Assembly: GCF_000519185.1 (NCBI RefSeq)
Contig: NZ_JAFA01000009.1
Location: 124,503-188,502 of the forward strand
Reading direction: 5' to 3'
DNA length: 64,000 nt
Source: Paraburkholderia nodosa DSM 21604
GTDB lineage: Bacteria; Pseudomonadota; Gammaproteobacteria; Burkholderiales; Burkholderiaceae
Shown: piece by piece, positions 42,446-51,232 of the stretch
Layout: each line of letters starts with the position of its first letter
Numbering within the stretch: position 1 is the stretch's first letter
Notes under the pieces: generated by a model
Told to the model about the DNA's origin: nothing
Seen by the model: only the letters and a program-made list of their open reading frames with translations
The model's database searches: none
Translations under genes and position numbers: made by a program

Positions 42446-43174
42446 ATGGAAAATTCGCCGTCGACATCCGGCTGCATGGGTTCTTTACGGCCTCATCGGT
42501 TAGTGATCGTCGAGGGCATCATGGGCTCGGGCAAGTCCACGATCATGCGCTTTATCGCTGGATGCCTGCACGAAGCGGGACAACGGGCGTTGCCGATCCA
42601 CGAAAGAACGGCGCCTCACCCGGTTCGCGCGACAGACGAACTCGAACACTGGTTCGAACCCTGGCGGGACGCGACGCCACAACATCTTGCAACCCGCGCG
42701 CTGTCCCGGTGGACGGCTTTTGTCGAGGCCGGACAGCGCGGCGACGCCATCCCCGTCATGGACGGCCAGCTCTTCCACGGCGACCTGACTCACCTGCTGC
42801 TGATGGAAGCGCCGCCCGCGCTCATGTTCGACTACGCGGACGCGCTGGCCGCCGTCATCGCCCCGCTCGATCCATTGGTCATTTACCTCTGGCAGAACGA
42901 TGTCGAGGCTGCGGTGCGAACCGTATGTGCGGAGCGCGGTCCCGCCTGGATCGACTATCAGGTGAACTGGAAGCTCGCGGCGCCTTATTGCGAGCGCAGA
43001 GGATACAAAGATTTGGAGGGGCTGATAGCGCTCTATCGCGACTACCGCCGCCTCACCGATGCACTGTTCGAGCGGCTGCCCCTGGTGAAGCTCGCAATCG
43101 AAAACTCAGCAAGGAACTGGCCAGCCTACGAGGGGCAAATCCTGCGCGCGTTGCGTTTGGCGCAATCAGGCTGA
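42446..43174 (+). CDS. P-loop NTPase, nucleoside-kinase-like
   Basis: A 242-residue protein with Walker A GIMGSGKST at about residues 24-32, directly after IVEGI, the pattern of thymidylate/deoxynucleoside kinases. A later DGQLFHGDLTH may carry the Walker B or DRx position. No family name is certain and the phosphoryl acceptor is unknown. ATG 42446 gives 18 residues before the P-loop strand. It has no obvious partner. The following gene starts 135 bp later on the same strand. Confidence 0.72.
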   Translation: MENSPSTSGCMGSLRPHRLVIVEGIMGSGKSTIMRFIAGCLHEAGQRALPIHERTAPHPVRATDELEHWFEPWRDATPQHLATRALSRWTAFVEAGQRGDAIPVMDGQLFHGDLTHLLLMEAPPALMFDYADALAAVIAPLDPLVIYLWQNDVEAAVRTVCAERGPAWIDYQVNWKLAAPYCERRGYKDLEGLIALYRDYRRLTDALFERLPLVKLAIENSARNWPAYEGQILRALRLAQSG

Positions 43175-43309
43175 AGACGTCTGCGCCGCGTAGCTGCGCT
43201 CAGCACGGTGTACGCGATCGCGACGCTTGCTGGCGGCGCTCTCGACCCTTAAGCTTTCGACGCAGCGACAGAAATGAACGAAAATGCTGCGAACCAACTG
43301 GAAAGCAAC

Positions 43310-43747
43310 ATGAAACGACTGTTACTCGCCGCACTCACCGCCGCCTCGTTCGTGACCTGCGCTCATGCGCAAAGCGACGCGACCGGCTCGTTCGCCACCC
43401 CCGCAGGCACGGTGCAATTCGTGCGCGACGACCGCGACTTCGTGGCGGTCCTCGGCAAGGATATCTTCGACCGCTTCGACGCGAAGACGCTCGCGCATTT
43501 CGACGAAGTGGGCCACGACAACAGCACGATTACGCGCATGCTCGTGCAGACCGCCTACGGTCCGGTGCTGTACGACTTTCGACGCAATCCGCCGCTCGTG
43601 CAGCACGTGACCACACGCATGACGATCAAGCGCGTGTTCTGGCAGCCCGACGAAGTCGTGATGCAAGGCTCGGAGGGCTGGTTCCGGCTCAAGAACGGCG
43701 CGCTCACCAAGCTGCAATCGTCAACGACCACGTACCGCACCAACTAG
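43310..43747 (+). CDS. Exported protein of unknown function
   Basis: A 145-residue protein with a signal peptide (MKRLLLAALTAASFVTCAHA, cleavage before QSDA). The mature part is about 125 residues without a recognised domain. ATG 43310 was preferred over ATG 43274 because a positively charged signal-peptide start follows directly. It converges on the DctD-like regulator gene with 4 bp between stops. Function unknown. Confidence 0.7.
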   Translation: MKRLLLAALTAASFVTCAHAQSDATGSFATPAGTVQFVRDDRDFVAVLGKDIFDRFDAKTLAHFDEVGHDNSTITRMLVQTAYGPVLYDFRRNPPLVQHVTTRMTIKRVFWQPDEVVMQGSEGWFRLKNGALTKLQSSTTTYRTN

Positions 43748-43751
43748 CCGG

Positions 43752-45122
43752 TTAGGCGTCTTTGTCGTCCTTCTCGTCGCCCAGCGAGTCGCGGTCCGCG
43801 ATCTTCAGCTGACGCAGCTTGTGATAGAGCGTTTTCTTCGGCATCCCAAGCTCCTCGCTCGCCTGGGCAACGTTGCCGTGATGGCGGCGCAGCGTGTTCT
43901 CGATCAGCATCCGCTCGAAATACGCTAGCTGATCCGCCAGCGTCTCCCCTTTCACGGTAGCCGCGCCCGCGGAAAGCAGGCTGTCGCCGGTCAGCCCGAG
44001 CACGAAGCGGTCGGCGACATTCTGCAACTCGCGCACGTTGCCGGGCCATGCGTGCGTCATGAGTTCGGACACCTGTGCAGCGGTCACGACCGGTGCCGGC
44101 GTACCGAAGCGCCGCGCGGCCGCGAGCACGAAATGCTCGAACAGCAGCGGGACGTCCTCGCGCCGCTCGCGCAGCGGCGGCAATTCGATCTGCGCGACGT
44201 TCAGCCGGTACAGCAGGTCGGCGCGAAAGCCGCCCTCGGCAGACACTTCGGCGAGGTCGGCCTTCGAAGCGGCAACGATCCGGCAATCCACCGGAATCAG
44301 CTCGTTTGCGCCCAGGCGCTCGACCACGCGCTCCTGCAGCACGCGCAGCATCTTGATCTGCAGCGCCATCGGCATCGTTTCGATCTCGTCGAGAAAGAGC
44401 GTGCCGCCATTCGCCCATTCGATCTTGCCAACGCGCTTCTTGATCGCGCCCGTGAACGCGCCCGCCTCGTGCCCGAACAGTTCGCTCTCGAACACCTGCT
44501 CGGGCAAACCGCCGCAATTGAGCGCCACGAAATGCGCGTCGCGCCGCGCGCTGAAGTCGTGCAGGCTGCGTGCGATCAGTTCCTTGCCCGTGCCCGTTTC
44601 GCCGGTGATCAGCACCGACACGGAGGTATCCGCAAGACGCAGAATCTTCTTGCGGACCTCCGCCATGGCCGGCGACTTGCCGAGCACGAGCGCCTCGATC
44701 CCCTGCCAGTTGTGCAACGAAGCGCGCAGGCCCTCGACTTCGAGCGTGAGCCGCCGTTTCTCGACCGCGCGCGCCACGCGGCCCGCGATCACATCGGAGG
44801 AGAATGGCTTTTCGATGAAGTCGTAGGCGCCCACACGCATTGCGCTGACCGCTGTCGAAATGTCCGCGTGCCCGCTGATCAGCAGCACGGGAATTTGCGG
44901 ATCGATCGCCATCACGTGGTCGAGCAGTTGCAGGCCGTCGATGCCGGGCATACGCACGTCGGAGACGATCACGACCGGCGCGCCCGGCGCGACGTCGGCA
45001 TACGCATCGGCGGCAGACGCATAGGCGCTCACCGGAAAGCCGGCCAGCGCCACCGCCTGCTCGACGCCGATGCGGACATTCTCGTCATCCTCGACGACCA
45101 GCACCCGAATCTCATCTGCCAT
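43752..45122 (-). CDS. DctD-like sigma-54-dependent response regulator
   Basis: A 456-residue NtrC-type regulator. The receiver domain has the phospho-acceptor Asp at about 53 ([11 protein letters not shown]). The AAA+ domain has GETGTGKE (about 163-170), the sigma-54-contacting loop EAGAFTGA, and DEIETM as Walker B. A Fis-type helix-turn-helix ends the protein ([23 protein letters not shown]). ATG 45122 overlaps the kinase gene by 11 bp. The sigma-54 promoter of the transporter gene at 48472 is the likely target. Confidence 0.93.
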   Translation of the reverse strand: MADEIRVLVVEDDENVRIGVEQAVALAGFPVSAYASAADAYADVAPGAPVVIVSDVRMPGIDGLQLLDHVMAIDPQIPVLLISGHADISTAVSAMRVGAYDFIEKPFSSDVIAGRVARAVEKRRLTLEVEGLRASLHNWQGIEALVLGKSPAMAEVRKKILRLADTSVSVLITGETGTGKELIARSLHDFSARRDAHFVALNCGGLPEQVFESELFGHEAGAFTGAIKKRVGKIEWANGGTLFLDEIETMPMALQIKMLRVLQERVVERLGANELIPVDCRIVAASKADLAEVSAEGGFRADLLYRLNVAQIELPPLRERREDVPLLFEHFVLAAARRFGTPAPVVTAAQVSELMTHAWPGNVRELQNVADRFVLGLTGDSLLSAGAATVKGETLADQLAYFERMLIENTLRRHHGNVAQASEELGMPKKTLYHKLRQLKIADRDSLGDEKDDKDA

Positions 45123-46983
45123 ATTCTGTCCTTTGCGGCTCGGCTGCCGCGAATTCGATCGTGAAGCGGGCTCCACCTTCGTCGCGATTCGTTGCGGTGA
45201 TTTTCGCGCCAAAGCCTTCGACGATGCGCGATGTGATCGCGAGCCCGAGCCCGAGGCCTTGCCCGCGCGGCTTGGTCGTCACGAACGGCTCGAACAGGTG
45301 CGCCAGCACATCCGGCGCGATGCCGGGGCCGCTATCCTCGATCGTGAAGCGCACACGGCCTTGTGCGTCGGGCTCACCCGCCTCGATCGCGATCGCGCGC
45401 GTGCTCGCGTCGCGCACGGCGTCGAGCGCATTGCCCAGCAGATTGACGATTACCTGTTGCAGTTGACTCGACTCCGCATACACCGTCGTGCCCTGCGCGA
45501 TCTTCACGTCGAGCCGCACCGCTTCGTCGCGGATCCGCGACTCGTAGATGAGCCGCGCATGCGCGACGGCTTCGCAGAGCGACACCGCGACGCGCTCCAC
45601 TTCCGGCTTGCGCGCAAACGCCTTCAGCTCGCTCGTCAGCACCGCCATGCTGTCCACGAGGCGTCCGACGCGCTCGAGATTGGCGTTCGCCTGGGCGCCC
45701 TGATTGCGCTCGAAGAAAGTACGCGCATTGTCGCAGAGCGTGCGGATCGCGACGAGCGGCTGATTCAGCTCGTGCGTGAGCCCGGCCGCCATCTGGCCGA
45801 TCACGGCGAGCTTGCCGGCGTGCACGACCTCCTGCTGCGTGGCGCGCAAGCGCTGCTCGGTGCGTTCGCGCTCGGCGATCTCGCGCTGCATCTGCGCGTT
45901 CGCTTGCGTGAGCGCGGCGGTCCGCTGCGCCACGGTCGTTTCCAGCTGGTCATTCGCGCGCCGCAAGGCTTCTTGCGCCTTGAGCTTCTCCACGATCACG
46001 CGCCGGCGCTGCACCGCATACAGCGCATAGAGCGCGGCGATCAGGAACACGCCCGTCACGAATGCGAACGCGAGCCGCTGCTGCCGCCGCGCGCCCGCCG
46101 TGTCGAGCAGCACCATGATCGTGTCCTGCCCTTGCGGCGCGGGACGCGCCATCACGAGAAAGCGGGCCGTACGGCCCGCGCGGCGCAGGTCGGGAAAGAT
46201 GCCGATCCACGCGCTGTCGTTCCAGTCGCCAATGCGCCGGTATCGCAGCGCCTCGACGATGCGGCCCGCGTATTGGCGCGACGCCTGGATGTCGCGCTGC
46301 TGCGGCTCGGTCATCGCACGCATGGCGGTGAATTTCCATTCGGGCTGGGTCGAGATCACGATCACGCCGTTGCTGTCGACGACGATCGCCGCCTCGCCAG
46401 GCGTGCGCCACGCGGATTCGAGCGCGTCGACGCTGACCTTCACCGCGGCCGCACCGATCGCCGTGTCGCCGTCGTGAATCGCACTCGCGAAGTACAGCCC
46501 CGGAATGCCGGTGTTCGTGCCGATGCCGAAGAAGCGGCCGCGGCCCTGGGTGAGCGCGTCCTTGAAGTACGGCCGATACGACACGTTGGTGTCGACGAAG
46601 CTGACCGGCTGGTTCCAGTTGCTCGCGGCGATCACCGTGCCGTGCGCGTCGATCACGTCTACGGCGCCGCTGCCGACATCGTTGTTGACCGCTTCGAGAT
46701 AGGCATCGACCGCGGGCAACATGCCACGCGCTTCAGCGGGCGGCGCCTTGAGCAACGCGCGCACGCTGTCCTGCCGCGCCACGAGCGCGGGGACCATCTC
46801 GAAGCGTCCCAGCTCGCTTTTCAGGCTCGCCGCGTAGAGATCGAGCCGATGCTCGCCGACGTCGGCCAGCGCGTCGATCGCGCGGTTCCATGCGAACTCC
46901 ACCGCGGCGGCGGCCGCACCGACATACAGCACGGCCGCCGCCGCCCATCCCCACCATGGAATGCCCTTGTAACGCATCTGCAC
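45112..46983 (-). CDS. DctB-like sensor histidine kinase
   Basis: A 623-residue kinase. Two membrane segments (about 12-30 and 300-325) bound a periplasmic dCache sensor of about 270 residues. A coiled coil follows, then the H-box AAGLTHELNQPLVAIRTL, the N-box QVIVNLLGNALDAV and the G-box GLGLGLAI. This is the layout of DctB, which senses C4-dicarboxylates. It overlaps the regulator gene and follows the transporter gene by 112 bp on the same strand, so the three form a sense-and-transport set. The ligand is probably a hydroxycarboxylate or dicarboxylate. Confidence 0.92.
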   Translation of the reverse strand: MQMRYKGIPWWGWAAAAVLYVGAAAAAVEFAWNRAIDALADVGEHRLDLYAASLKSELGRFEMVPALVARQDSVRALLKAPPAEARGMLPAVDAYLEAVNNDVGSGAVDVIDAHGTVIAASNWNQPVSFVDTNVSYRPYFKDALTQGRGRFFGIGTNTGIPGLYFASAIHDGDTAIGAAAVKVSVDALESAWRTPGEAAIVVDSNGVIVISTQPEWKFTAMRAMTEPQQRDIQASRQYAGRIVEALRYRRIGDWNDSAWIGIFPDLRRAGRTARFLVMARPAPQGQDTIMVLLDTAGARRQQRLAFAFVTGVFLIAALYALYAVQRRRVIVEKLKAQEALRRANDQLETTVAQRTAALTQANAQMQREIAERERTEQRLRATQQEVVHAGKLAVIGQMAAGLTHELNQPLVAIRTLCDNARTFFERNQGAQANANLERVGRLVDSMAVLTSELKAFARKPEVERVAVSLCEAVAHARLIYESRIRDEAVRLDVKIAQGTTVYAESSQLQQVIVNLLGNALDAVRDASTRAIAIEAGEPDAQGRVRFTIEDSGPGIAPDVLAHLFEPFVTTKPRGQGLGLGLAITSRIVEGFGAKITATNRDEGGARFTIEFAAAEPQRTEYGR

Positions 46984-47095
46984 GTTCGCCCTCGTCGATT
47001 GGCTGCCGCCAGACGGCGGGTTCAGCGGATACCGCGCGCCGGAAGCACCGGCGCCATTATCGCGAAGGCGCGCACGAGGGGCGCACAGCAGCGCG

Positions 47096-48472
47096 TCATG
47101 CGCCGAAATGCGCGAGCAGGATGAGCGTCACGGTCACGACGATGGCGCCGCCAATACGCGTGGCGATCTGCGCGAACGGCATGAGCTGCATGCGGTTCGC
47201 CGCGGTGAGGATCGCCACGTCGCCGGTGCCGCCCTGGCCGCTGTGGCACGCGTTCACGATTGCGGTGTCGATAGGGTACATCTTCATCAGGCGTCCCACC
47301 ACGAAGCCCGTGCCCATGAGCGTGACCACGGTCGCGGCGATCGTCACGACATTGACGAGCGTGAACGCGGCCATCAGCTTGTCCCACGGCGTCATCGCCA
47401 CGCCGATCGCGAACAGCAGCGGGTAGGTGACCGCGGTCGAGAAGAACTTGTAGACCACGAATGCGCCTTCCTGCAGCGGCGGCGAAACCGCGCGCGCGAG
47501 CTTCACGAGCACGGCGAGGAACAGCATCGCCACCGGCGCGGGCAGGCCGAACAGCTTGTTCGCCATCAGGCCGATGAGGTACAGCGTGATCGCCGTGATA
47601 CCGGCCGCGGCGATGTGGCTCACGTCCACGTGCCCGCGAGCTTCGTCGTTCGACGACGCCAGTTCATCGCTCGCGCCGACTTGCAGACGACCGTTGCCGG
47701 TGAGATGCGGCATGCGCTTGCCCAGCATGTCGAGCATGCCCGAGAGGATGATCGCGATCAGGCTGCCGAGCATCACGGGCGGCAAGACCTGCGCGAACAG
47801 GTCGCCTTGCGCGACGTGCATGATTTCCGAATAGCCCACGGAGAGCGGAATCGCGCCTTCGCCCACACCGCCGGCCATGATCGGCACGACGATATAGAGC
47901 AGCGTGTGCTTGACGCCGAGTCCGAGCGCCGCGCCAACCGCGGTGCCCACGATGGTCGCCGCCACCGTGCCGGCCGCAAGCGGAATGAAGATCTTCAGGA
48001 AGCCTTGAATCAGCACGCGCCGGTCCATGCTGAGAATACTGCCGACGATGATCGAGGCGATGAAGAGATAGAGGAAGTTGGTCTGTTTCGTGAACTCGAC
48101 CGTGAGGTGCTGCACGGGCTTGGGCAGCACGTGGTAGTACACGAGCGCCGAAGGCACGAAGGTCGCGAGAATCGCTGCCGCGCCGATATTGCGCAACACC
48201 GGCAGACGCTTGCCGAGTTCGGCGCACGTGAAGCCGCAGAAGGCGAGCACGGCGATGGCCATCGAGATCTCGCCGGGCACCTTGCCCGTGACCGCGAAGC
48301 CCGCGATCAGCGCAAACAGGATCACGTAGATCGGCAGCGGAATGATGCCGATGCGGATTTCCATCAGCTTCCACCAGCCTTCGGGCCAGAAGCGGGTTTG
48401 GGTCGTCGGGGATGATTCGGGGACCGCCTGGGTCACCTGCGAGGCGGCGGATGCGGATACGCTGTTCTGCAC
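47096..48472 (-). CDS. 2-hydroxycarboxylate transporter family protein (CitS/MaeN-like)
   Basis: A 458-residue secondary transporter of the 2HCT family. The two signature loops are visible: GGVGEGAIPLS (about residues 200-210) and CHSGQGGTGDVAILTA near 415-430. Family members carry citrate, malate or lactate with sodium or protons. It is preceded by a sigma-54 promoter, a consensus IHF site and an 11-bp-arm dyad, and followed by DctB/DctD-type genes. Sigma-54 control of a dicarboxylate carrier is typical of Dct systems, but the carrier there is usually DctA, so this combination is notable. Confidence 0.9.
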   Translation of the reverse strand: MQNSVSASAASQVTQAVPESSPTTQTRFWPEGWWKLMEIRIGIIPLPIYVILFALIAGFAVTGKVPGEISMAIAVLAFCGFTCAELGKRLPVLRNIGAAAILATFVPSALVYYHVLPKPVQHLTVEFTKQTNFLYLFIASIIVGSILSMDRRVLIQGFLKIFIPLAAGTVAATIVGTAVGAALGLGVKHTLLYIVVPIMAGGVGEGAIPLSVGYSEIMHVAQGDLFAQVLPPVMLGSLIAIILSGMLDMLGKRMPHLTGNGRLQVGASDELASSNDEARGHVDVSHIAAAGITAITLYLIGLMANKLFGLPAPVAMLFLAVLVKLARAVSPPLQEGAFVVYKFFSTAVTYPLLFAIGVAMTPWDKLMAAFTLVNVVTIAATVVTLMGTGFVVGRLMKMYPIDTAIVNACHSGQGGTGDVAILTAANRMQLMPFAQIATRIGGAIVVTVTLILLAHFGA

Positions 48473-48575
48473 GGGATGTCTCCTTCGTTTTCGCGACCGG
48501 ACTGCGTCGCGTCTCCGGTGCTTGTTTAATGAGGGCGGCGGGCTATCGTGGGATAGGCCGCCGGGCCTCTATAAA

Positions 48576-48590
48576 GCAGTAGCCGTGCCA
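48576..48590 (-). promoter_or_regulatory. Sigma-54 promoter of the 2HCT transporter
   Basis: On the minus strand, TGGCACG-GCTA-CTGC (48590-48576) matches the sigma-54 -24/-12 consensus TGGCACG-N4-TTGC with one mismatch. It lies about 105 bp upstream of the transporter start codon. The adjacent regulator is a sigma-54 activator with the GAFTGA motif. Confidence 0.75.
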
Positions 48591-48617
48591 GCGCGCGCCG
48601 GCCTCTCGAATAATCCG

Positions 48618-48630
48618 CAACACCTTGATT
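48618..48630 (-). promoter_or_regulatory. IHF-type site between enhancer and promoter
   Basis: AATCAA-GGTG-TTG on the minus strand (48630-48618) matches the IHF consensus WATCAA-N4-TTR at all defined positions. It lies between the sigma-54 promoter and the upstream dyad, the usual place for the bend that lets an enhancer-bound activator reach polymerase. Confidence 0.6.
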
Positions 48631-48678
48631 TATTTGCCATTTCCCGGAACGTCACGCCTCTCGAAGCCGCCGCCGATC

Positions 48679-48719
48679 CGAGATTTCAGAATCGGCCCGA
48701 GCCGCAGGCTGAAATCTCG
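48679..48719. promoter_or_regulatory. Inverted repeat, candidate enhancer for the DctD-like regulator
   Basis: CGAGATTTCAG (48679-48689) and CTGAAATCTCG (48709-48719) are perfect 11-bp arms separated by 19 bp. Its centre is about 115 bp upstream of the sigma-54 promoter, the usual enhancer distance. The gap 48473-48831 otherwise holds only the promoter and the IHF site. Confidence 0.65.
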
Positions 48720-48831
48720 GCCTGCTTCGGCCCGACCGTTGAGTGCATGGCAAGAGTGATTTTCAGAATTCGCTCTGGAACGACGCCGATCGTTGGCAGA
48801 AGATGGATTACCGCAATGTGAGGAGCGAGCC

Positions 48832-49131
48832 ATGAAGATCGTCTTGCCAGGATGCGCCGTCGTTTGCGCCGCGGCGCTGTGGAGTGCCGGCGCGCTGGCC
48901 GCGCCGCCGGGTTCGGCCTACCAGACGCCTGTGCAGTTATCGAGCGGAAGGAATCTGCTTTGCAGCGTGAACGAATCACAGCCTGCCGGCGAAACGGCGG
49001 CGCTCACGCGTCGCGAGCAGGTGGAAGCCGATGTCCTCGCCACGCAGCGTCTGAGGCTCGTGAGCGGACCGGAATCGCCTTATCCCTCTGCCTATACGGC
49101 GCCGAGCGTAGCCTGCGTGGACGCGGGTTGA
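48832..49131 (+). CDS. Small exported protein
   Basis: A 99-residue protein with a signal peptide (residues 1-23, cleavage near LAAPP). The mature part includes ALTRREQVEADVLATQ, faintly like the DUF4148 block (TRxQVxxEL), which is not enough to assign it. Two Cys are present. ATG 48832 has GAGGAG upstream. It is divergent from the transporter and its start is about 110 bp from the enhancer dyad. A terminator follows. Function unknown. Confidence 0.65.
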   Translation: MKIVLPGCAVVCAAALWSAGALAAPPGSAYQTPVQLSSGRNLLCSVNESQPAGETAALTRREQVEADVLATQRLRLVSGPESPYPSAYTAPSVACVDAG

Positions 49132-49149
49132 CGCCGCAGAAAGCACGAC

Positions 49150-49180
49150 GGGGCTCGATTCGCCTGACGAATCGAGCCCC
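49150..49180. terminator. Bidirectional stem-loop between convergent genes
   Basis: GGGGCTCGATTCG (49150-49162) pairs with CGAATCGAGCCCC (49168-49180) over 13 bp with a 5-base loop. It lies between the convergent small exported protein and porin genes. Confidence 0.8.
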
Positions 49181-49210
49181 GCGTGCAGTGAGGACGGTTG
49201 AAAAGGCCGA

Positions 49211-50383
49211 TCAGAAGCGCGTGCGCACGCCCGTCGTCACTTCAACCTGGTTGGTCGCACCGAAGGTCGTGCCCACCGTATAGCCGCCGTGCAGCTTCAT
49301 GTAGTCGCCCGCCAGATACACTTCGGTGCGCTTGGACAGGTGATAGAAGATCGAGCCGTAGAGCGTTTCCTTGAAGCCGTTGTGCAGCCCGCTCGTGGGA
49401 TCGAATGCGCCAAGGTTGGCGTTCGGAATATCGCCATCGACGTTATACGCAGCGTTGTGCGTGCGCATTTGCTGATAGCCGAGTTCGTAGTCGAGCGCGC
49501 CCTTCGGCGCGAGCTTGAACGAGACCGTCCACGCATTGTCCTGACGCTGGCCGAGCGCCCCCTGATTGCCCCAGTAGCGGAAATAGCCCGCATTGGCGCG
49601 CACGATGCCGATCGTGTAGTTGCCGCCAACCGAGAACGCCTGGTTGGTGTTGCCGTCGCGGTTCACGTGGTTATAGAAGGTCGAGGCCGTCCACGTCGGC
49701 GCGTTGTAGCCAAGTGCGAACTGATAGTTCGCGTTATTGCCGAAGCTCGTTGAATTGCCGAACGCGTAGCCCGCCGCGGCGAAGATGCCGTTGTCGAACA
49801 CCTTCTTCCACGCGACGCCGTTGTCGTAACGGGTGCCCGTTGCGCTCGCCGCGTAGAAAATCATCTGCTTGAAGTTGTTGGCGTTGGTCCAGCCGCCCTC
49901 TTCCGTCGTGAGCTTCGCGTTGCCGTACGGGTCGCCGTAAATAGCCGCGGCGTCACGCGCGATGGTGTTCTGGAAGCCCGCCGTGAGCTTGCCGAAGCGC
50001 TCGTCCTCCACGCCAACCCAGGCGTCGCGGTCGAAGAGCTGGCCCGGGTCTTCCATCTGGCCGTCGCTCACGCGGTATTCGCTTTCGAGGCGGAAGATCA
50101 CCTTCGTGCCGCCGCCGATGTCTTCGGCGCCCTTCAAGCCCCAGCGGCTGCCGCTGAACCACGGTTCGCCGGCAATGCCCATGCCGATTACGTGGTTGCC
50201 GTTGGCGTCCGCGTGCGATTGATACGTAGGGACGCTCAGGTCGATAAGGCCGTAGAGTTGAACGCTCGATTGTGCGTGTGCGCCGCTCGCTGCAAGTGCG
50301 CCGAAGGTCGCGCCAACTGCAGCGACAGCAAGTTGTTTTCTCTTCAAGATCGTCTCCAGGGTTGCTTCGTTGGAAGTTTTCAT
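49211..50383 (-). CDS. Gram-negative porin (Burkholderia general porin family)
   Basis: A 390-residue outer-membrane porin. After a signal peptide (ending GAHA) the mature protein starts QSSVQLYGLIDLS and ends VRTRF with the usual C-terminal aromatic. Internal strands alternate polar and aromatic residues, and RWGLKGAEDIGGGTKVIFRLE is the common first-loop signature. ATG 50383 gives a charged pre-leader; a TTG at 50347, behind GGAG, gives a more typical signal peptide and may be the true start. It lies 150 bp downstream of the response regulator gene on the same strand, so that system may control it. Confidence 0.92.
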   Translation of the reverse strand: MKTSNEATLETILKRKQLAVAAVGATFGALAASGAHAQSSVQLYGLIDLSVPTYQSHADANGNHVIGMGIAGEPWFSGSRWGLKGAEDIGGGTKVIFRLESEYRVSDGQMEDPGQLFDRDAWVGVEDERFGKLTAGFQNTIARDAAAIYGDPYGNAKLTTEEGGWTNANNFKQMIFYAASATGTRYDNGVAWKKVFDNGIFAAAGYAFGNSTSFGNNANYQFALGYNAPTWTASTFYNHVNRDGNTNQAFSVGGNYTIGIVRANAGYFRYWGNQGALGQRQDNAWTVSFKLAPKGALDYELGYQQMRTHNAAYNVDGDIPNANLGAFDPTSGLHNGFKETLYGSIFYHLSKRTEVYLAGDYMKLHGGYTVGTTFGATNQVEVTTGVRTRF

Positions 50384-50532
50384 GGACCCGCTGCCATCAC
50401 TCACCGGTTGCGGCGAGCCGTGTGAATCAGCGGGTGAGACGAATAGTAGAGAGGTGAATCCTTCGCGATTCTTTCACGAACGATTCGTATGCCTAAGTAC
50501 ATCCACCAATACCGGTAAATAAGCCGGCCTGC

Positions 50533-51213
50533 TCAGGCCGCCACCGGCTCTTTCACGCGAAGGATGTAGCCGAGGCCGCGCAGCGTGGTGATCTGCACGC
50601 TCGACTCCGCCAGATGCTTGCGCAGGCGGTGGATGTAGATATCGATCGCGTCCACACTCGGTTCGTCGCTCAGGCTGCAGATGCGCTCCAGCAACGCCTG
50701 CTTCGGCACAGCCTTGCCCTGGCGCAGCATGAGCGCTTCGAGGATGGAATGCTCGCGCCGGCGCAAGCTGAGCGGCGCATCCTTGTGGCGGAACTCGCGC
50801 GTGTCGCAAACGTACTGCAGGTCGCCACAGGTCAGCCAGCCCGACTTCTCGCCCGTCTGGCGCCGTATCAGCGCCTTGATGCGCGCAACCAGTTCGCGGC
50901 TGTCGAACGGCTTGACCACGTAGTCGTCGGCACCGGCGCCGAAACACGCCACCTTGTCGTCTATCGAGCCATGCGCGGTCAGCATGAGCACGGGCACGTT
51001 ATTGCGCCTGCGCCGCAAACGGTTGAGCACGTCCTTGCCGCTCAGGCGCGGCAGGCGCATGTCGAGGAGCACGAGATCGTAGCTCTGCGTGAGCAGCACG
51101 GAGTCTGCGGCTTCGCCATCGGCGACGCAGTCCACCGTGAAATTCTCGGCGCGCAACAGGTTGACGATCCAGTGCGCGAGTTCGGCGTTGTCTTCTACGA
51201 GCAGCAGCTTCAT
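50533..51213 (-). CDS. TctD-like OmpR family response regulator
   Basis: A 226-residue response regulator. The receiver has the acceptor Asp at about 51 (LVLLDMRLPRLSG), Thr in MLTAHG and Lys in YVVKPFD. The winged helix ends ITTLRGLGYILRVKEP. It follows its kinase by 19 bp, in the order binding protein, kinase, regulator. It resembles regulators for organic-acid uptake (TctD). Its probable targets are the porin gene just downstream and its own operon, by position only. Confidence 0.9.
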   Translation of the reverse strand: MKLLLVEDNAELAHWIVNLLRAENFTVDCVADGEAADSVLLTQSYDLVLLDMRLPRLSGKDVLNRLRRRRNNVPVLMLTAHGSIDDKVACFGAGADDYVVKPFDSRELVARIKALIRRQTGEKSGWLTCGDLQYVCDTREFRHKDAPLSLRRREHSILEALMLRQGKAVPKQALLERICSLSDEPSVDAIDIYIHRLRKHLAESSVQITTLRGLGYILRVKEPVAA

Positions 51214-51232
51214 GGTGCCTTCTCACCTCTCC

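Noticed and set aside
45070..47124. 684-codon open frame opposite the DctB/DctD-like genes
   Set aside because: Antisense to two genes with unmistakable motifs; composition is Arg/His/Asp-rich without a fold.
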